A stretch of 64,000 bases of DNA from Thereva unica (GCA_949987705.1 CATLJY010000184.1:1-64000); one strand, 5' to 3'; counted from the stretch's first letter, positions 1 through 11,730 are shown. The notes: generated by a model from the letters alone, not told the origin. Translations and numbers: made by a program.

Positions 1-327
1 ATGGTATGATTGTAGACATTGTTAATTTAAACTAGACATATATTTTCCTAGATATCAAATATTTTAAGTCATACAAGTTATCTAGTTACGCACAAAAGTA
101 TAAATAAATTAAAAAAAAAAAACAAAAACACAACTAAAGCAGATCTATACTATAGGGACCACCTTCCCCAAAAAAAAAAATTTAAAAGAGGACAAACAAA
201 ACTAAAAAAAAAATAATAAAAAAAAATACATACAATATATATAAAATAATCTACTATTCCCAATTTTCATATTTTTACTTCTGCATTATTCGCAAGTTTC
301 ATTCTCTACGATCTGAAACTTTTTCTA
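1..327. other. AT-rich sequence, no gene seen
   Basis: A-rich, low-complexity sequence with several poly-A runs. No open frame of useful length and no recognisable repeat end. It leads into an LTR-like segment. Confidence 0.5.
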
Positions 328-1128
328 AGGGGGATGGTGTGTAATGGCCCAGCCTCATTACACCGACCTCCAACCATTCTAAGATATAATGATCTCCACG
401 ATCACCACAAAACCCATTCAAAACTTCCCTAATATTCTTCCATTCAAACTATCTTGACCATACCCAATAAATATTTCATATTTCATGTAATTCAATACAA
501 TGCCTTGACCATCAACCCATAGATTTCACATGACCACAGGAGTCAACCACAGCGGGTACGGCCATAGACCCTTGTCACCGACCCAAGACAAAAACACTGC
601 AGCAAGAGTGCTGACGGTGAATCATGCGCGAGTTAATTACCTCTGGCCAACTTTCGTGCGCTTGCACACTTGAATCGCTTGAAATTGCGACATCTGGGAA
701 ATGTCGAATTTCAACGCGGGGTGGACATTCTTGTGCCCCAAAAACAGTTCATCATAAGAAATATAAATGCAGACTTTTCTTTTTCATATATGTATGTAAA
801 TAATTACGAAAGGCAACTCCCACTTAGGGACTGTCCAATCACCCTCGAGAAAAACTGAAACAAAGCGAAACGCCGATTTTGGTTTTCTTGAAAATGATTG
901 GAAATAACCGATCGATTTTGGTTGGTGGGGAGGCCCCTATTAATAGATCTGCTTGAATGTCCAACAGGGGTCACTCAGAAAACAAACAGAAGAAGTTATC
1001 AAAAGATTCACGAGACCTTCAGTCCGTGAAAATTTATAAAATTTTGAAGTGTATTAAGAAAGTGTATTAAGAAAATAAAAAGGAGCCGATGCTTTAGAAA
1101 AAAGGGAAGAACTTTTTTTAATTTTTTT
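328..1128 (+). repeat. Possible LTR and leader of a Gypsy-like retrotransposon
   Basis: A purine tract (about 327-337) is followed at 338-340 by TGTAATGG, the usual order of polypurine tract and LTR start (TG) in Ty3/Gypsy elements. A TATA-like box (TATAAAT, 762-768) lies about 425 bp downstream, where an LTR promoter would be. No matching second LTR, clear CA end or primer site was found, so the 3' limit is arbitrary. The short open frame at 670-858 shows no known domain and is probably chance. It may be a solo LTR or an unrelated repeat. Confidence 0.3.
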
Positions 1129-2472
1129 TTGAGATCAGTTGCTTTAGAACAAAGGGTCCGGACATCCCCCAAAAGGCGGCACTACGGATCCTGTGTGGAA
1201 AGGGACCACACAACACCTTTAAGACAAAAAAGAGCACTTATTAATGTTGGAGGGACCATCTTAAAATGGATTTTTGGTACTATGAATGAAGATGACAAGC
1301 TAGAGATTGAGGAACATTTAAAAATAACAGACAAAAATGTTCATAGTGCCATAGAAAATTCTAACAATCAGATAAAAATAAATAATTTGCTCCAAGAAAA
1401 TATTAATACTCTTCGGTATAATATACAAAGAAACAACATAGAAATACACGAACTCTTAAATCTAGTTAATACCAGTAATAGGGACGTAGTACGACAATTA
1501 CAGTATTTACAAACCTTGACTCATATAAACCTTTTAAACGAAGAAATTGAAAAAATACAGGAAAATGTTGCTTTCTCTAAACATCAAATAATGGGTAGAT
1601 CAATACTTACACCCGAAGAAATTGACGCTTATGATATAGACATCTTCAAACTACAAGAGCTTAAAAGTTCTTTAGCATTAGCATATCCCAAATTACTTTT
1701 TATCCTACTTATCCCGGAAATTAGTAAATTAGAAGCTACTCACTTCAAAGTCGTTCCAATTCCAGATTCAAATAATCAAGAAATCGATATTAAAATTTTG
1801 GATATTATAATTTTTGAAAATAAACCATACTACCTAGATCAAGAAAGATATAGAAAAAGTTTAAGACCTGTTAATGATTGTATATCAAGTCTTTTAAATA
1901 AATCGTATGATAATTGTTTGAAAATTACAAAATCAGGTTTAGAAATAATAGAAATAGACGTAGGATTAATTATAATTAAAAATGGGAAAAATTTAACTCT
2001 TACAAACAGTTGTAATAATATAGAATATTCATTAAATAAAAATTACCTAATAACATTTAATAATTGCTCCGTTATGGTCAATAATATAGAATTTTTAAAT
2101 AAAGAAAGAACATTTAAGCATAATATAGTAATACCTACTTATAATAAAATTAAAGATGTTAATTCAACAATAGATTTAAAAGAATTAAACATTAAACAAA
2201 TACAGAATTATAAGCAAATTAAAGAAATGCATTATGAGAAACAGCAAAACATCGTTATTACTTATACTAATCTATCATTAGTTACAATCATAATTACGAT
2301 TTTAATCGCATTAATAATTTTTAGATTTTGCAAAAAAGAAACAAAAAATAAAGTAGTTGCTAATAAAAATAATTTTGCCCAGGAGAGCAAAACACTTGAG
2401 GAAGGGGGAGTCATATATCCTAGTAACCAAATCCTTGAAGAAATCTTAACTCCTACATCCGTTCCCAAGTAA
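1129..2472 (+). pseudogene. env: Errantivirus-type envelope (baculovirus F-like) fragment, 5' truncated
   Basis: The 447-codon frame resembles the membrane-anchored subunit of envelope proteins of insect errantiviruses, which belong to the baculovirus F-like class of fusion proteins. A furin-type site RQKR (residues 32-35) is followed directly by a glycine-rich hydrophobic fusion-peptide-like stretch and a long helical, Asn/Ile-rich region with heptad character. A transmembrane segment lies near residues 376-400, followed by a basic cytoplasmic tail. The subunit normally ahead of the cleavage site is missing: the frame opens without ATG in T-rich sequence, and the first ATG (1281) lies after the cleavage site. 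No gag or pol lies upstream. It reads as a remnant of an endogenous retrovirus-like element; a domesticated gene is possible but unsupported. Confidence 0.75.
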
Positions 2473-2780
2473 TCTTATTGATCATGTTACGTTTAGTTAA
2501 TAAGAATTATTTTTTATCTTATAACTCCCCAGATTTCTTCCCACATTGCATCCCAAGAATTGATCATGTTACTTCTAATTAATAAGAATTACTTTATCTT
2601 ATGACCCCCAAGATTTCTTCCCACATTACTGCGACGTTATGCTGATTTCTCGAGAAGACACATTTTTGTAACTCGAAACCAAACTGTAGATCTTTTAATT
2701 TGTAATGTACTAAATAATTTTCAGTTTCAGTTTGATCGTCGTAAAATAAAGTTCTAATTCTGTTAAACCTTTTCTTTTAA
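2398..2780 (+). repeat. 3' LTR-like region after env, with a tandem duplication
   Basis: A purine tract (GAGGAAGGGGGAG, about 2398-2410) overlaps the end of env, as a 3' polypurine tract does in errantiviruses. Downstream, an ~85-bp segment (ATCATGTTAC, then AATAAGAATTA, then CAGATTTCTTCCCACATT) occurs twice in tandem, about 2477-2640. An AATAAA signal lies near 2745. These fit a 3' LTR, but no second copy exists in the window to prove it. Confidence 0.4.
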
Positions 2781-3227
2781 TTAAAATAAATTTTTATTTT
2801 TGTAATAGGAAAACCAATTACAAGTTTTGCACACAGTAACACCATCTACTACTTTACTAGTCGTAGAGTCTTGCAGTATTATATTCATCAATCGTAGTTT
2901 ACCCTTGTTCTTTAAAATTTTTAAGTAAGCCTCTTCAATCTCGATTTCACTGTATGCATCAAGAATACTTTGTATTTTCCGGCGTTTTGTCGACTTCGAA
3001 CTTTCTTGATAATCAGTGCTCAACGGTCTTCCAAGGCGGGGCGATTCCGAATCAGAATCCATGGTAACGTAGTTATTTATCCATTCAGCATTCTTTTTTT
3101 CAAACGCTTCAACGTTGTGTAAAGATGACGCTATTTTTTGTTTGAAACTTGTTAAAAATCGACTTAACCTTCCGTCAGGCGCAATATTGTAATCACGATG
3201 TTCGGGCGCAATGTGCTTGACAGGCAC
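2781..3227 (-). pseudogene. Transposase-like fragment, 148 codons
   Basis: The minus-strand frame has a charged N-terminal half and a motif GRPLSTDYQESSKSTKRRK. Its arrangement (GRP, then Y/F-x-E-S-S-x-x-T-K-R-R) I associate with N-terminal parts of multicopy transposase-like proteins of insects and cnidarians, possibly relatives of transposon A at 16-22 kb. It ends with a CKTC pair near the C-terminus and has no catalytic region. Flanks are AT-rich with no TIR that I can pair. Probably one exon of a degraded element; a host exon is less likely. Confidence 0.35.
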
Positions 3228-3589
3228 ACATTTTATAATAATATTTTATATTGTTAGTTTTAATAAGTTTGTATATTTATGAAGTAAATAACATTCTTTG
3301 GGATTTTTTTTAATGATAAAATACAAAATTAATAAAAAAATCCCTTTATTTTTAAAAAAAGCTACTTAAACAAATTATTAGGAAATTTGTGACAATTTTT
3401 TTATGTTGCAAAAAAAAGTAATTATTATGACATATAATTAAAGAGTTATTTAAGAAAATTAGTCAAAAACGATGACAGGTTAGTCCTCCTTAGAGACAGG
3501 GTCTGTACCTTCTGAAATGAAGCACTGTTCGCAAACTATGTTGGCATGACGAGTTCGGGCGCAATGAGCTTCTCAGATCAAAATCAACA
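3228..3589. other. AT-rich spacer with a short Cys-containing reading frame
   Basis: Mostly AT-rich. On the minus strand, about 3485-3590, a short open stretch has cysteines spaced like a zinc-binding tail (HCARTRHANIVCEQC). It is cut by the TIR element that starts at 3595. The sequence GTTCGGGCGCAATG occurs both here and at about 3200, so a fragment of the preceding repeat may be duplicated. Confidence 0.3.
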
Positions 3590-3594
3590 CGACG

Positions 3595-4618
3595 CACAGT
3601 GGGGGAAAAGCCCGAAATCCTGGCCAAAAGTCGAATTATGAATTTTTAATTTGAAGCCTATGGTTGGTAGGGATCGTTTAGGGACTAACCTTTCTACACA
3701 AAACCGTTAGGCCGAGCCCCCTGCTACTTGTGGTTGTCGAAATATTTCAGTCTCAAGTTGACCTCCGACGACAGGTTTTCGACGACGCGCGCGTGAACGG
3801 ATCGCAGTGAAAAGTTTACATTTGTATAACTTGAAAGTTTTCATCAAAAAAGAAAGTCGAAAAAATGGATGCGGTTCCTGAAGGTATGTAGAATATTACG
3901 AATATTTTACTTTTCCAAAAAAAAAAAAAACGTTGCTCTGTTTGTTTATTACATATAATTATACATCGAAAAAATGACTACTCGTTTGGAATAAAGCTGA
4001 TGATATGTATACCAAAAGTACCAAATCCCGCTGAATCCCGCGTTCATTCTGCGATGAGCTTGAAGTATAAACTATTATGAACTCATTGTGCAAAAATCAG
4101 CTCCTACTTTTGCCTAGCCTTGATGTGAGGTATTTTTTTCACATAGCGCGTTTTCTTGTTTTTTAGCCTTTTGGGAGCTCCTGACTCCCTTAGACGCAAG
4201 GTGGGATTTTTCTGGTATTTTTTCCTAATACAGTCCCTATTACGCAAATTTTAAGGGGTCATAGAGCCCCCTACGATTTTTTTTGAGGCCGTGGGAGGCA
4301 AAAGTAAGGTAAATTTTAGTGCATTTTATGATGCACCTATAAATCGATGTGAACTATGTGATGCGCCATTTTTTTACAATAATTTGGATTTCGGATTCGT
4401 AATCAGCGACCTTGAAAATCCGCACATACCAATTTTTGTCAAGGTCTGACACCTTTTTAACATCCATGTACGCCATATTGGATCGGCCATTTTGTTTACA
4501 ATAATTTGGCTTTCGGATTCGTAATCAGCGACCTTCAAAACCCCTGTATGCCAATTTGTATTCCCATCAGAGGTCATTTGAGGTTTTGGCCACGATTTCG
4601 GTCTTTTCCCCCACTGTG
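3595..4618. mobile_element. TIR element (CACAGTGGGGGAAAAG ends), 5-bp TSD CGACG
   Basis: The ends are inverted repeats of about 30 bp: CACAGTGGGGGAAAAG at the left and its complement at the right, with the match continuing into CCGAAATC. The flanks carry CGACG on both sides (3590-3594, 4619-4623). An ATG at 3865 opens a very short exon (MDAVPEG) that runs straight into a GTATGT splice donor, and no downstream exon follows. The simplest reading is a deletion derivative that kept promoter and first exon. The superfamily is not assigned. The internal motif GGATTTCGGATTCGTAATCAGCGACC appears twice (~4385, ~4510). Confidence 0.65.
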
Positions 4619-4990
4619 CGACGTCCAGTGGGGAAGTCCAAACACAAACTAACTTACAATATTCCATAAAGAATTAAAAAAGAAACAGCTACTAGGATCG
4701 GCAATTCTCAACGCTAAGTAACCTCGAAATACATTAGGCTGTCATTTCTGCCTCATTTTATCACATAGATCAAAGCTTATTATTGATAGTAAAGTGTTAT
4801 CTAGCACAAATTAATTATTTTTGACATTTTAGGTTAGGTGCAACATATTTGGAAGGGAAAATCAAAATTCGGCTTCCACAGATATCTTACAAATCATCTT
4901 ACCTTCAAAATAAATAAAAAATTATCTAAATTGGTTAAAACGTGTGGTCTCTAGAAACTTTTGAACCAAAAAAGTGCTTTCCGCCCAGTG
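4619..4990. other. No gene seen
   Basis: AT-rich sequence without convincing open frames or paired repeat ends. Confidence 0.5.
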
Positions 4991-4992
4991 TG

Positions 4993-5231
4993 TGCCGGGT
5001 CGCTCTAATGGAATTTGGGCAGATTGAATCTAGCCGTTGAGGCTACGTCAAATTCTGCTCGAACCTTACGCCGACTCGGCAGCCGATGAGACCCCATTCA
5101 AAGAGAATTGGGCCTTAGCCCGGTAGAACCAGACTGCCGGGTCGCACTGATGGAATTCGGGCAGATTGAATCTAGCCGTTGAGGCTAAGTCAAATTCGCC
5201 CCTCCTCCGGGCTGGCAAAAAAAAAAAAAGA
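4993..5231 (+). repeat. Dimeric SINE-like or LINE-tail repeat with poly-A
   Basis: Two copies of a GC-richer unit lie in tandem (4993-5138 and 5139-5216). Each begins GCCGGGTCGC and contains GGGCAGATTGAATCTAGCC followed by GTTGAGGCTA. The second runs into a 13-base A tract (about 5219-5231). A duplicated GC-rich body with a 3' A tail fits a dimeric retroposon or duplicated 3' tail of a non-LTR element. No pol III B box is evident. Confidence 0.45.
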
Positions 5232-6186
5232 ATTATTTAAACGGTTCTGTCTTTCCATTTAGAATAGTAAAATGACGAAATAAGATAAGAAATAAGTTTT
5301 CTCTTTGAACTCAACCGAAAACTGATATACAAACAACAAATCCTTTAAAAAAAATCAAATATTCAAATTCCAATACACAAACACGAAATCTTTTTCAAAA
5401 ATTCTATGGACATTAATCAATTATTAAATATTTTATATAGATGTTAAATTTGATTTATATGAAATTAAATTAATTAATGTGTTGAATATATTTATATATA
5501 ATTCACGATTTTCAAATTCAAAATGGCAGCCAAGATGGCGGTCCAAAATTCATTTCATGGAAAGAGGTTCAGTTTTTTGAATATCTGACCACAGATTCGT
5601 AATCAGCCGCCAAAAAACCCTTTATACAAGTTTTGGTGAAAATTGATGACGTTTCACTATATCCAGGGCAAAGAATTCAATAAATATCGTAAAAAATTAA
5701 AGATTATAAACAAATACTCATAACTTTCGAAATCCTTAAAGGCCCACCGAGATTTTTAATCGAGGTGTTAGAGTGACTTCTCCCGAATATTTTGACACCA
5801 AAAACGTCCATTTTCGAGATGGGTTATTTGAGAAAATGAATTTTAAAGTTTTTTACTATTTTTTGACCTTTTGACCTTGAATTCGAAAATATGTTTATGT
5901 TTTTCAGCAAATTTGTTTGTAAACAACCCTTCTGACCTGAAAACATGTAAAACCTATCAAAACGTTGACCCCAACGAAAGATATAGAGCCAAAATCGAGG
6001 AAGAAAGTCAAAATTCATAAAAATCCCTAAAAAACGAATTTAATTTTTATTGTCAATATATTGTCGAAAAAATTCTAAAAAAATTTTTTTTGTAGCCTTA
6101 AATAGTTGCCCAAAGTCCTTGAAAAAATTCAGCCAAAACGGAGGGGGGTCGAAAAATTTTGTCCGATTTGACGTGGAATGTCCCAT
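5232..6186. mobile_element. One end of a DNA element, no coding capacity
   Basis: The right limit (about 6165-6186) reads CCGATTTGACGTGGAATGTCCC. Its complement GGGACATTCCACG is a type of terminal sequence I have seen at ends of insect DNA transposons. No partner end is found in the window. The interior is low-complexity with no open frame of note. The segment near 5515-5610 (AAATTCAAAATGGC, GATTCGTAATCAGCC) resembles motifs in the repeats at 4385-4530 and 18660-19140. Confidence 0.35.
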
Positions 6187-6665
6187 ATATGTATAGTTAA
6201 TTTTGAAATATAATGGTAAACAAAATGCTTATCTTTGTCCTTTCTTGCTTTTTTTGTGCAATATTGAACCTAACTGCAAGTTTATCTCAGTCTTAATTTC
6301 CTTTTCTTTTCCCTTTTCTAGGGAGTCGGGATCACCACTTATTGTGTTGCGTGCGGAGTCGGCACAATGAGAAAGGTCTACTTGTTGAGTTATATGCGGA
6401 GTAGCACAATTTAAACAACTACTTTTAAACACAATATATTTTTATAATTTATTTATCTATATGTACTTTAGATTCACATACATACATATATATTTACCTT
6501 ATTTCTATTATACATCGATTTTATATTACACACGGCTATTTATTTTTATATTGCTTGAACGTCAAAGTTTTTATTAACAACTCATTAATTGGTTTATTGT
6601 TTCCTATTTTTATATTACTTGATGCAAGTAGGCAATGCTTTTGTGCACAGTCTCTTGCAGTCAAG
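6187..6665. other. AT-rich region, no gene seen
   Basis: Contains short TA/CATA-rich microsatellite stretches. The 67-codon minus-strand frame (6229-6432) has no recognisable domain. Confidence 0.45.
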
Positions 6666-6675
6666 TAATAGGTGA

Positions 6676-7105
6676 GTAGTGGACGATGTCCCTACAAGCC
6701 TGACTACTTATTTGAAGATACTGAATTTTTCGAATTCTCAAAGGACACTGAACTTGCAAATCTATAATTTTAACCATAGAATTACAGAAAAGCAATTCTT
6801 TATTCACCCCCTCAGACTTTGGAACACGTTACCAATTGACAATAAGAACAACAGCAGCATTCCAGTTTTCGTAAAAATCTTTTTTGACATAATGTATCTA
6901 TAGATGATAATGTGATTTGAGTCCACCTATTTAATTTAGTTTTCTATTTGTAGCTTAGTTTTGAATTTTATTTTATTTTATTACTTATGCCCATCCTTGT
7001 TCTTTTTTTTTCTTTTTTTTCTTACACAAATCTATAAGTTTCTGCACTTAATTGTGAAGCTGTTGTAAATAAATAAATAAATAAAAATAAATAAAATAAA
7101 TAAAC
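6676..7105 (+). pseudogene. 3' end of a CR1/L2-like LINE (ORF2 C-terminus and 3' tail)
   Basis: The last ~70 codons (to 6903) contain the motif LRLWNTLP followed by a V-F-V-K-I-F block. This fits the consensus R-x-LWN-x-LP then FK at the C-terminal end of Jockey/CR1-type ORF2 reverse transcriptase proteins. It is followed by a ~200-bp 3' UTR with the phrase TGTGAAGCTGTTGTAAATAAATAA, ending in short (TAAA)-type repeats, as in 5'-truncated CR1/L2 copies. The rest of the polymerase is absent, which is normal for incomplete reverse transcription. Confidence 0.65.
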
Positions 7106-7129
7106 ATTGATATACATACAATTACTTTT

Positions 7130-7327
7130 CTAAATATCTTGCATACCTGCATACAGCAAAAAACCAGTATAACTCATTGTCAAAACTATAAATCTAGCAA
7201 AATGTAACGATTTAAATCGTTGATCTAAGGAAACAACAGATCCAGTTATTCTCATAGGCAATAAAATGATGTGTAATGGTGTATTTTTTATTTCTTTAGG
7301 AATGCACCAAAAAACCCGTTTAAACAT
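7130..7327 (-). CDS. Small hypothetical membrane-protein ORF, 65 aa
   Basis: A minus-strand frame with a true ATG, a short basic N-terminus and one hydrophobic stretch near residues 45-60 (FIVLTMSYTGFLLYAG). Composition is less biased than the surrounding AT-rich sequence, which is the only reason to list it. I do not recognise it. It could be a real small membrane protein, a single exon, or a chance frame next to the LINE tail. Confidence 0.2.
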   Translation of the reverse strand: MFKRVFWCIPKEIKNTPLHIILLPMRITGSVVSLDQRFKSLHFARFIVLTMSYTGFLLYAGMQDI

Positions 7328-7725
7328 ATTTATTTTAACTTAGGTTTTTAATCTTTATGAAAAACTTGTGACTGTGGCAATCAAAATCCTTGTGACACAA
7401 TTCTTCTTATAATGATCTTATATGAATAATACCTTACAAGCACTGTTACTAATTGAAACAAATTAGTTGAAAATAATTACTTGATCATTTATTATGGTAA
7501 TAAGAGTTTGACTTAGTTTGAAGGCTAAACTAATTTGATAATTTGTTTTCTTTTACATTACATCTGTAAATGCTCTTTCCCAGTTTATAGGAAAGTTATT
7601 GTAATGGGTTCGAAAATCGAAATGGTAATTTTCAACGTATTGTCATTTTTAAACGTTTTTGTTAGCTCGCTTTCTTGTCTGTCTGTTGGTCGGTACAAAT
7701 CTTCCAATCGATTTTTTGAATACTT
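7328..7725. other. AT-rich sequence, no gene seen
   Basis: Probably the leading part of the Helitron-like repeat that carries the satellite at 7.73-9.3 kb. No terminal TC motif was identified. Confidence 0.4.
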
Positions 7726-7729
7726 CCGG

Positions 7730-9305
7730 TTTCAGAATCACCCTGAAAATTTGCACCCAGCTTCAGCTCCGATGACATCCAATATCGTATACGCATTATA
7801 CCGTAGATCCATAGCGGCCGTGTAAAGAGGACGGATTACTGTCTTCTTCACGAAACAAATTCTGCAATCGATTTTTCAAATACTTCCGGATGCTGAAATT
7901 TTTCATACAGCTTAAGCTCCGATGACAATGAAATGTTGTATACCCAATATACCTTTAGATCCATGGCGGCCGTCTCAGGAGGGGGGATTGAAATATTCTT
8001 CACAACCCCTTTGACATGGGTATCAAATGAAAGGGTATGATAAGTAGAACACCATTAGCAATATAGTATACTCAATATAACGTTTGGTCCATGGCGGCCA
8101 TCTCAAGAGGGCGGGTTACCGTTTTCTTGACAACCTCCAAGACATTGGTATCAAATAAAAGGGTTTGATAAATAAAACACAATACGCATACTCAATGTAT
8201 CGTTTGGTCCATTGCGGCTATCTCAAGAGGACCAAACGATATTACCATTACAATTTTCTTAACAACACCCGAGACACCGGTACCAAATGAAAGGGTATAA
8301 TAAGTAGAACACCATAAGCAATATAGTATACTCAATATATCGTTTCTTCCATCGCGGCTGTCTCAAGAGGGCGGATTACCATTTTCTTAACAACACCGAG
8401 ACATGTGTATCAAATGAAAGGGTATGATAAGTAGGTCACCATAAGCAATATAAAATAGTCAATATATCGTTTGGTCCATGGCCGCCATCTCAAGAGGGCG
8501 GATTACCATTCTCTTCACAACCCCCTACAACATGGGTATCAAATGAAAGGGTGTGATAACTAGAACACCATTAGCAATATAGTATACTCAATATATAGTT
8601 TGGTCAATGGCGGCCATCTCAAGAGGGTGGATTACCATTTTCTTTACAACACACGGGACACGGGATTCAAATGATAGGGTATGATAAGTAGGTCACCATA
8701 AGCAATATGGTATAGTCCATATATCGTTTGGTCCATGGCGGCCATCTCAAGAGGGCGGATTACCATTCTCTTCACAACCCCCTTGACATGAGCAATAAAT
8801 GAAAGGGTAAGATAAGTAGAACACCATAAGCAATATAGTTTACTCAATATACCGGCAAGAGGGCGGATTACCATTTTCTTTACAACACCCGAGACATGGG
8901 TATCAAATGAAAGATTGTGATAACTAGAACACCATTAGCAATATAGTATACGCAATATATAGTTTGGTCAATGGCGGCCATCTCAAGATCGTGGAGTACC
9001 ATTTTCTTCACAACGCCTGAGACATGGGTAACAAATGAAAGGTATGATAAGTAGAAGAATATAAGCAATATAGTATACTCAATATATCGTTTGGTCCATT
9101 TCGGCCATCTTAAGAGGTCGGATTACCTTTTCTTTACAACCCTTTCGGCATGGATATCAAATGAAAGAGTATGATAAGTAGAAAACCATGAGGAATATAG
9201 ATACTCAAAAGAGAGTGGATTACCATTCTCTGCACAACACTCGAGATATGAGTATCAAATGAAAATATAATATACTCAATATATCGTTTGGTGCATGGTG
9301 GCCAT
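7730..9305. repeat. Satellite-like tandem array, ~125-140-bp units
   Basis: About eleven degenerate units, each with four landmarks: TTGGTCCATGGCGGCCATCTC; GAGGGCGGATTACCATTTTC; ACATGGGTATCAAATGAAAG; ACCATAAGCAATATAGTATAC. Units differ by substitutions and short deletions (for example one shortened near 8850). The same unit forms the core of the Helitron in the 5' LTR of the BEL element (32.9-33.95 kb), so this array most likely belongs to a Helitron/DINE-like element whose ends are lost; the Gypsy fragment at 9.3 kb cuts it. The 62-76-codon minus-strand frames are by-products of the periodicity. Confidence 0.85.
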
Positions 9306-9339
9306 GGCCTTAAATACCAATTTCCTTACGCAGACTAGC

Positions 9340-9627
9340 GTTCAACTCCGAGCATAGTCTCTCTCGTATCCTGGTATTCGTGCTACAAGACGAGCCGTTA
9401 CCAAGAAATACTTCTGGCGATCGATCAATAAAGACTGTAATGAGTGTCTCGATCATGCCTAGGTTGCCAAAAGTCCAAAGTTTCACGGCATACCAAATCT
9501 CCATTTGAAGGACCCCTACCCCCTGGATACTCTTATATCTTAACGATAGTCGATATCTTCACGCGATGGCCTGAAGCATACCTAATTCGGGATATTTCAG
9601 CTTCAACAGTGGCAGAGTGATTCAAGT
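9340..9627 (+). pseudogene. Gypsy (CsRn1-like) integrase fragment
   Basis: Broken plus-strand frames carry an integrase zinc-finger-adjacent block (PGIRATRRAVTKKYFWRSIN, 9370-9430) and the start of the catalytic core (TIVDIFTRWPEAYLIRDIS, about 9542-9600, with its first catalytic Asp). Frameshifts and stops separate them, and the second Asp and Glu are absent. It lies in the opposite orientation to the protease-RT segment that begins at 9628, although in an intact element both are encoded on the same strand. Confidence 0.7.
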
Positions 9628-11640
9628 CAAGTCAAATAGTCGGCGACGACGTTTTGTTTAATTGACACATGTCGGATGTCTGTGGTAAATAGAGAGAGAT
9701 TAGACCCAAATGTCGAGGGGATCGTACGGGCTTTGTGTGAGGGGCGCGAACCAGTGGTTTGTGGTCAGTATACACTACGAAATTGCGTCCTTCAACGAAG
9801 TATCGGAATTGTTTGATCGCTGCATAGATTGCGAGAAGTTCGCGATCGAATGCAGAGTACTTCCGTTCTGTTGGTGACAGCTTTTTGGAATAAAAAACTA
9901 GAGGTTGCCACCGATGACCGTTAAATTGTTCTAATACGCCTCCGATTGCATAATCAGAGGCGTCAGTCGTTAGACTGTATTTTGCATCTCAATTGGATGG
10001 TTCAGCAGAGTTGCTTCAGCCATCGGGGTTTTCACCTTGAGGAATGCCGCCTGAGATTCTGCTGGCCAGTCAAAAACTGTATTGGTATGTGAGCGGTTGA
10101 GAAGGTCTCTCAAATTCTCGTTTATCGGCACCAACTGTTCAGCCAATTTTGGGATAAATCGGTGATAAAAATTCACCATTCCCAAAAACTTCTGGATCGA
10201 TTTGACAGAATTTGGAGATGCGAGATCAACGATAGCCTGAACCCGATCGGAGGATGGAAGTATTCCATCCTTTGTGATGCGGTGGCTTAGAAACTTAATC
10301 TCTGTTGCACCAAAAACGCAATTCTCTAGCTTAATGGTTAAACCGAAGCTATCGAGGCGTTTAAAGAGCTCTTCGAGGTGAATGATATGTTCATCCTCGG
10401 TTTTCTTGGCGATAAGTATATCGTCTAAGTATACATAAACGAAGTCGAGATCTCTCGTAACTTCATTTATGAACATTTGAAAGGTTAGCGCTGCATTTCG
10501 TAAGCCGAATGGCATACGTGTAAACTCTTATAGGCCGAATGGCGTAATGAGTGCAGTCTTATGCACGTCTTCTGGGGCGATTGGTATGTGATGGTTTGCA
10601 CGTACCAAATCAACCTTTGAAAAAAATTGTGCAACCGTGAAGATTCACGGAGAAGTTCTGTATGTGCGGGATTGGATATCTATCCGGCACAGTGACAGCA
10701 TTAAGGCGACGGTAGTCGCCGCATGACCTCCGATCATGTAAGTCCCGTTTAGGCACCAGATGAAGACGAGATGCTGCGGTGGACGACGAAGGTCGACAAA
10801 TCCCCAATTGGACCATATGGTCGAACTCTAACTTTGCCACCTTCAGTTTCTAGGGATGGAGTCTCCGAGCGGTGACAAAAGGTAAATTGCCCTTTAGTCT
10901 CAATGTGGTGTTGCACATTGTGTTTAACTGGAAGGTTAAAATTGGGCGGTTTTGTTAACAAAGCGTACTTCGTTAATAGCATGTATATGCCGGTAATTCG
11001 GCATGAAATAGTCGACTGTAGCGTACACGTTAATTCGAAAATTCGTGCGCTTGTCGACTAAATGCCGATATTCAGAAATCGACGGATAATTTGAACTACG
11101 TTAAGAAGTCCGCCCCGATAATGGCTTTAGTGGTGTCCGCCTTGGCGGGAACAATTGATACGTCCCAGCCCGAGTCAATCAGAAAGTCCATCCGAGTGTT
11201 GGTGTCTTGCATGAATAAACGATATGAGCGACCAGTTATATGCTCGCCCATGTCGACCCGCTGCCCCTTTAGCTTTTTTAGGGGTGGTGGATGGTTTCTT
11301 CGCCGACTTGGCGCCACCACGACTGAAACTGCACGGGGCCTTGTATGTGCGTGCTTCCTTACCATAGTAGAAGTAGCACAAGCTACCTCTCAGTTTGCCG
11401 TTTGGCAGGTGTTCGGCTCCGTCGGCTGATTAGCTAGTCTAGGCGAGCCGTTAATTTGTTGATGTCGCGTTGCAGCGACACCAACGTTAGCTCTGTGCTA
11501 GCTGGAGTTGCGCAGACGGCGGACGTGTATGAGGCGCCTCGGTGTGGAAGGAACTCCCATACTTTGTCCGCCGTAGCAGTTAGTCCGGCTAACGTTTGGG
11601 CGGCAGAGGTGGCCAATGATACTTGGATAACCTATGGAAG
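9628..11640 (-). pseudogene. CsRn1-like Gypsy gag-protease-RT-RNase H remnant
   Basis: Reading right to left on the minus strand: a Gag piece (11434-11616), a zinc-knuckle-like CYFYYGKEARTYKAPC (~11340-11381), an aspartic protease motif LIDSG (~11165), RT fingers (10610-10840), the RT palm with YLDD (about 10420-10431 within 9970-10515) and RNase H blocks (YSKKLSPTERKYSAFDRELL, ~9850-9900; VYTDHKPLV, ~9765). The atypical Gag knuckle and block order suggest the CsRn1 clade. Several frameshifts and stops separate the blocks, so it is dead. Its integrase lies inverted at 9340-9627. Confidence 0.8.
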
Positions 11641-11643
11641 TCT

Positions 11644-11646
<3 letters not shown>

Positions 11647-11730
<84 letters not shown>

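Noticed and set aside
670..858. 62-codon frame as a gene
   Set aside because: No domain, no neighbours, and within LTR-like sequence.
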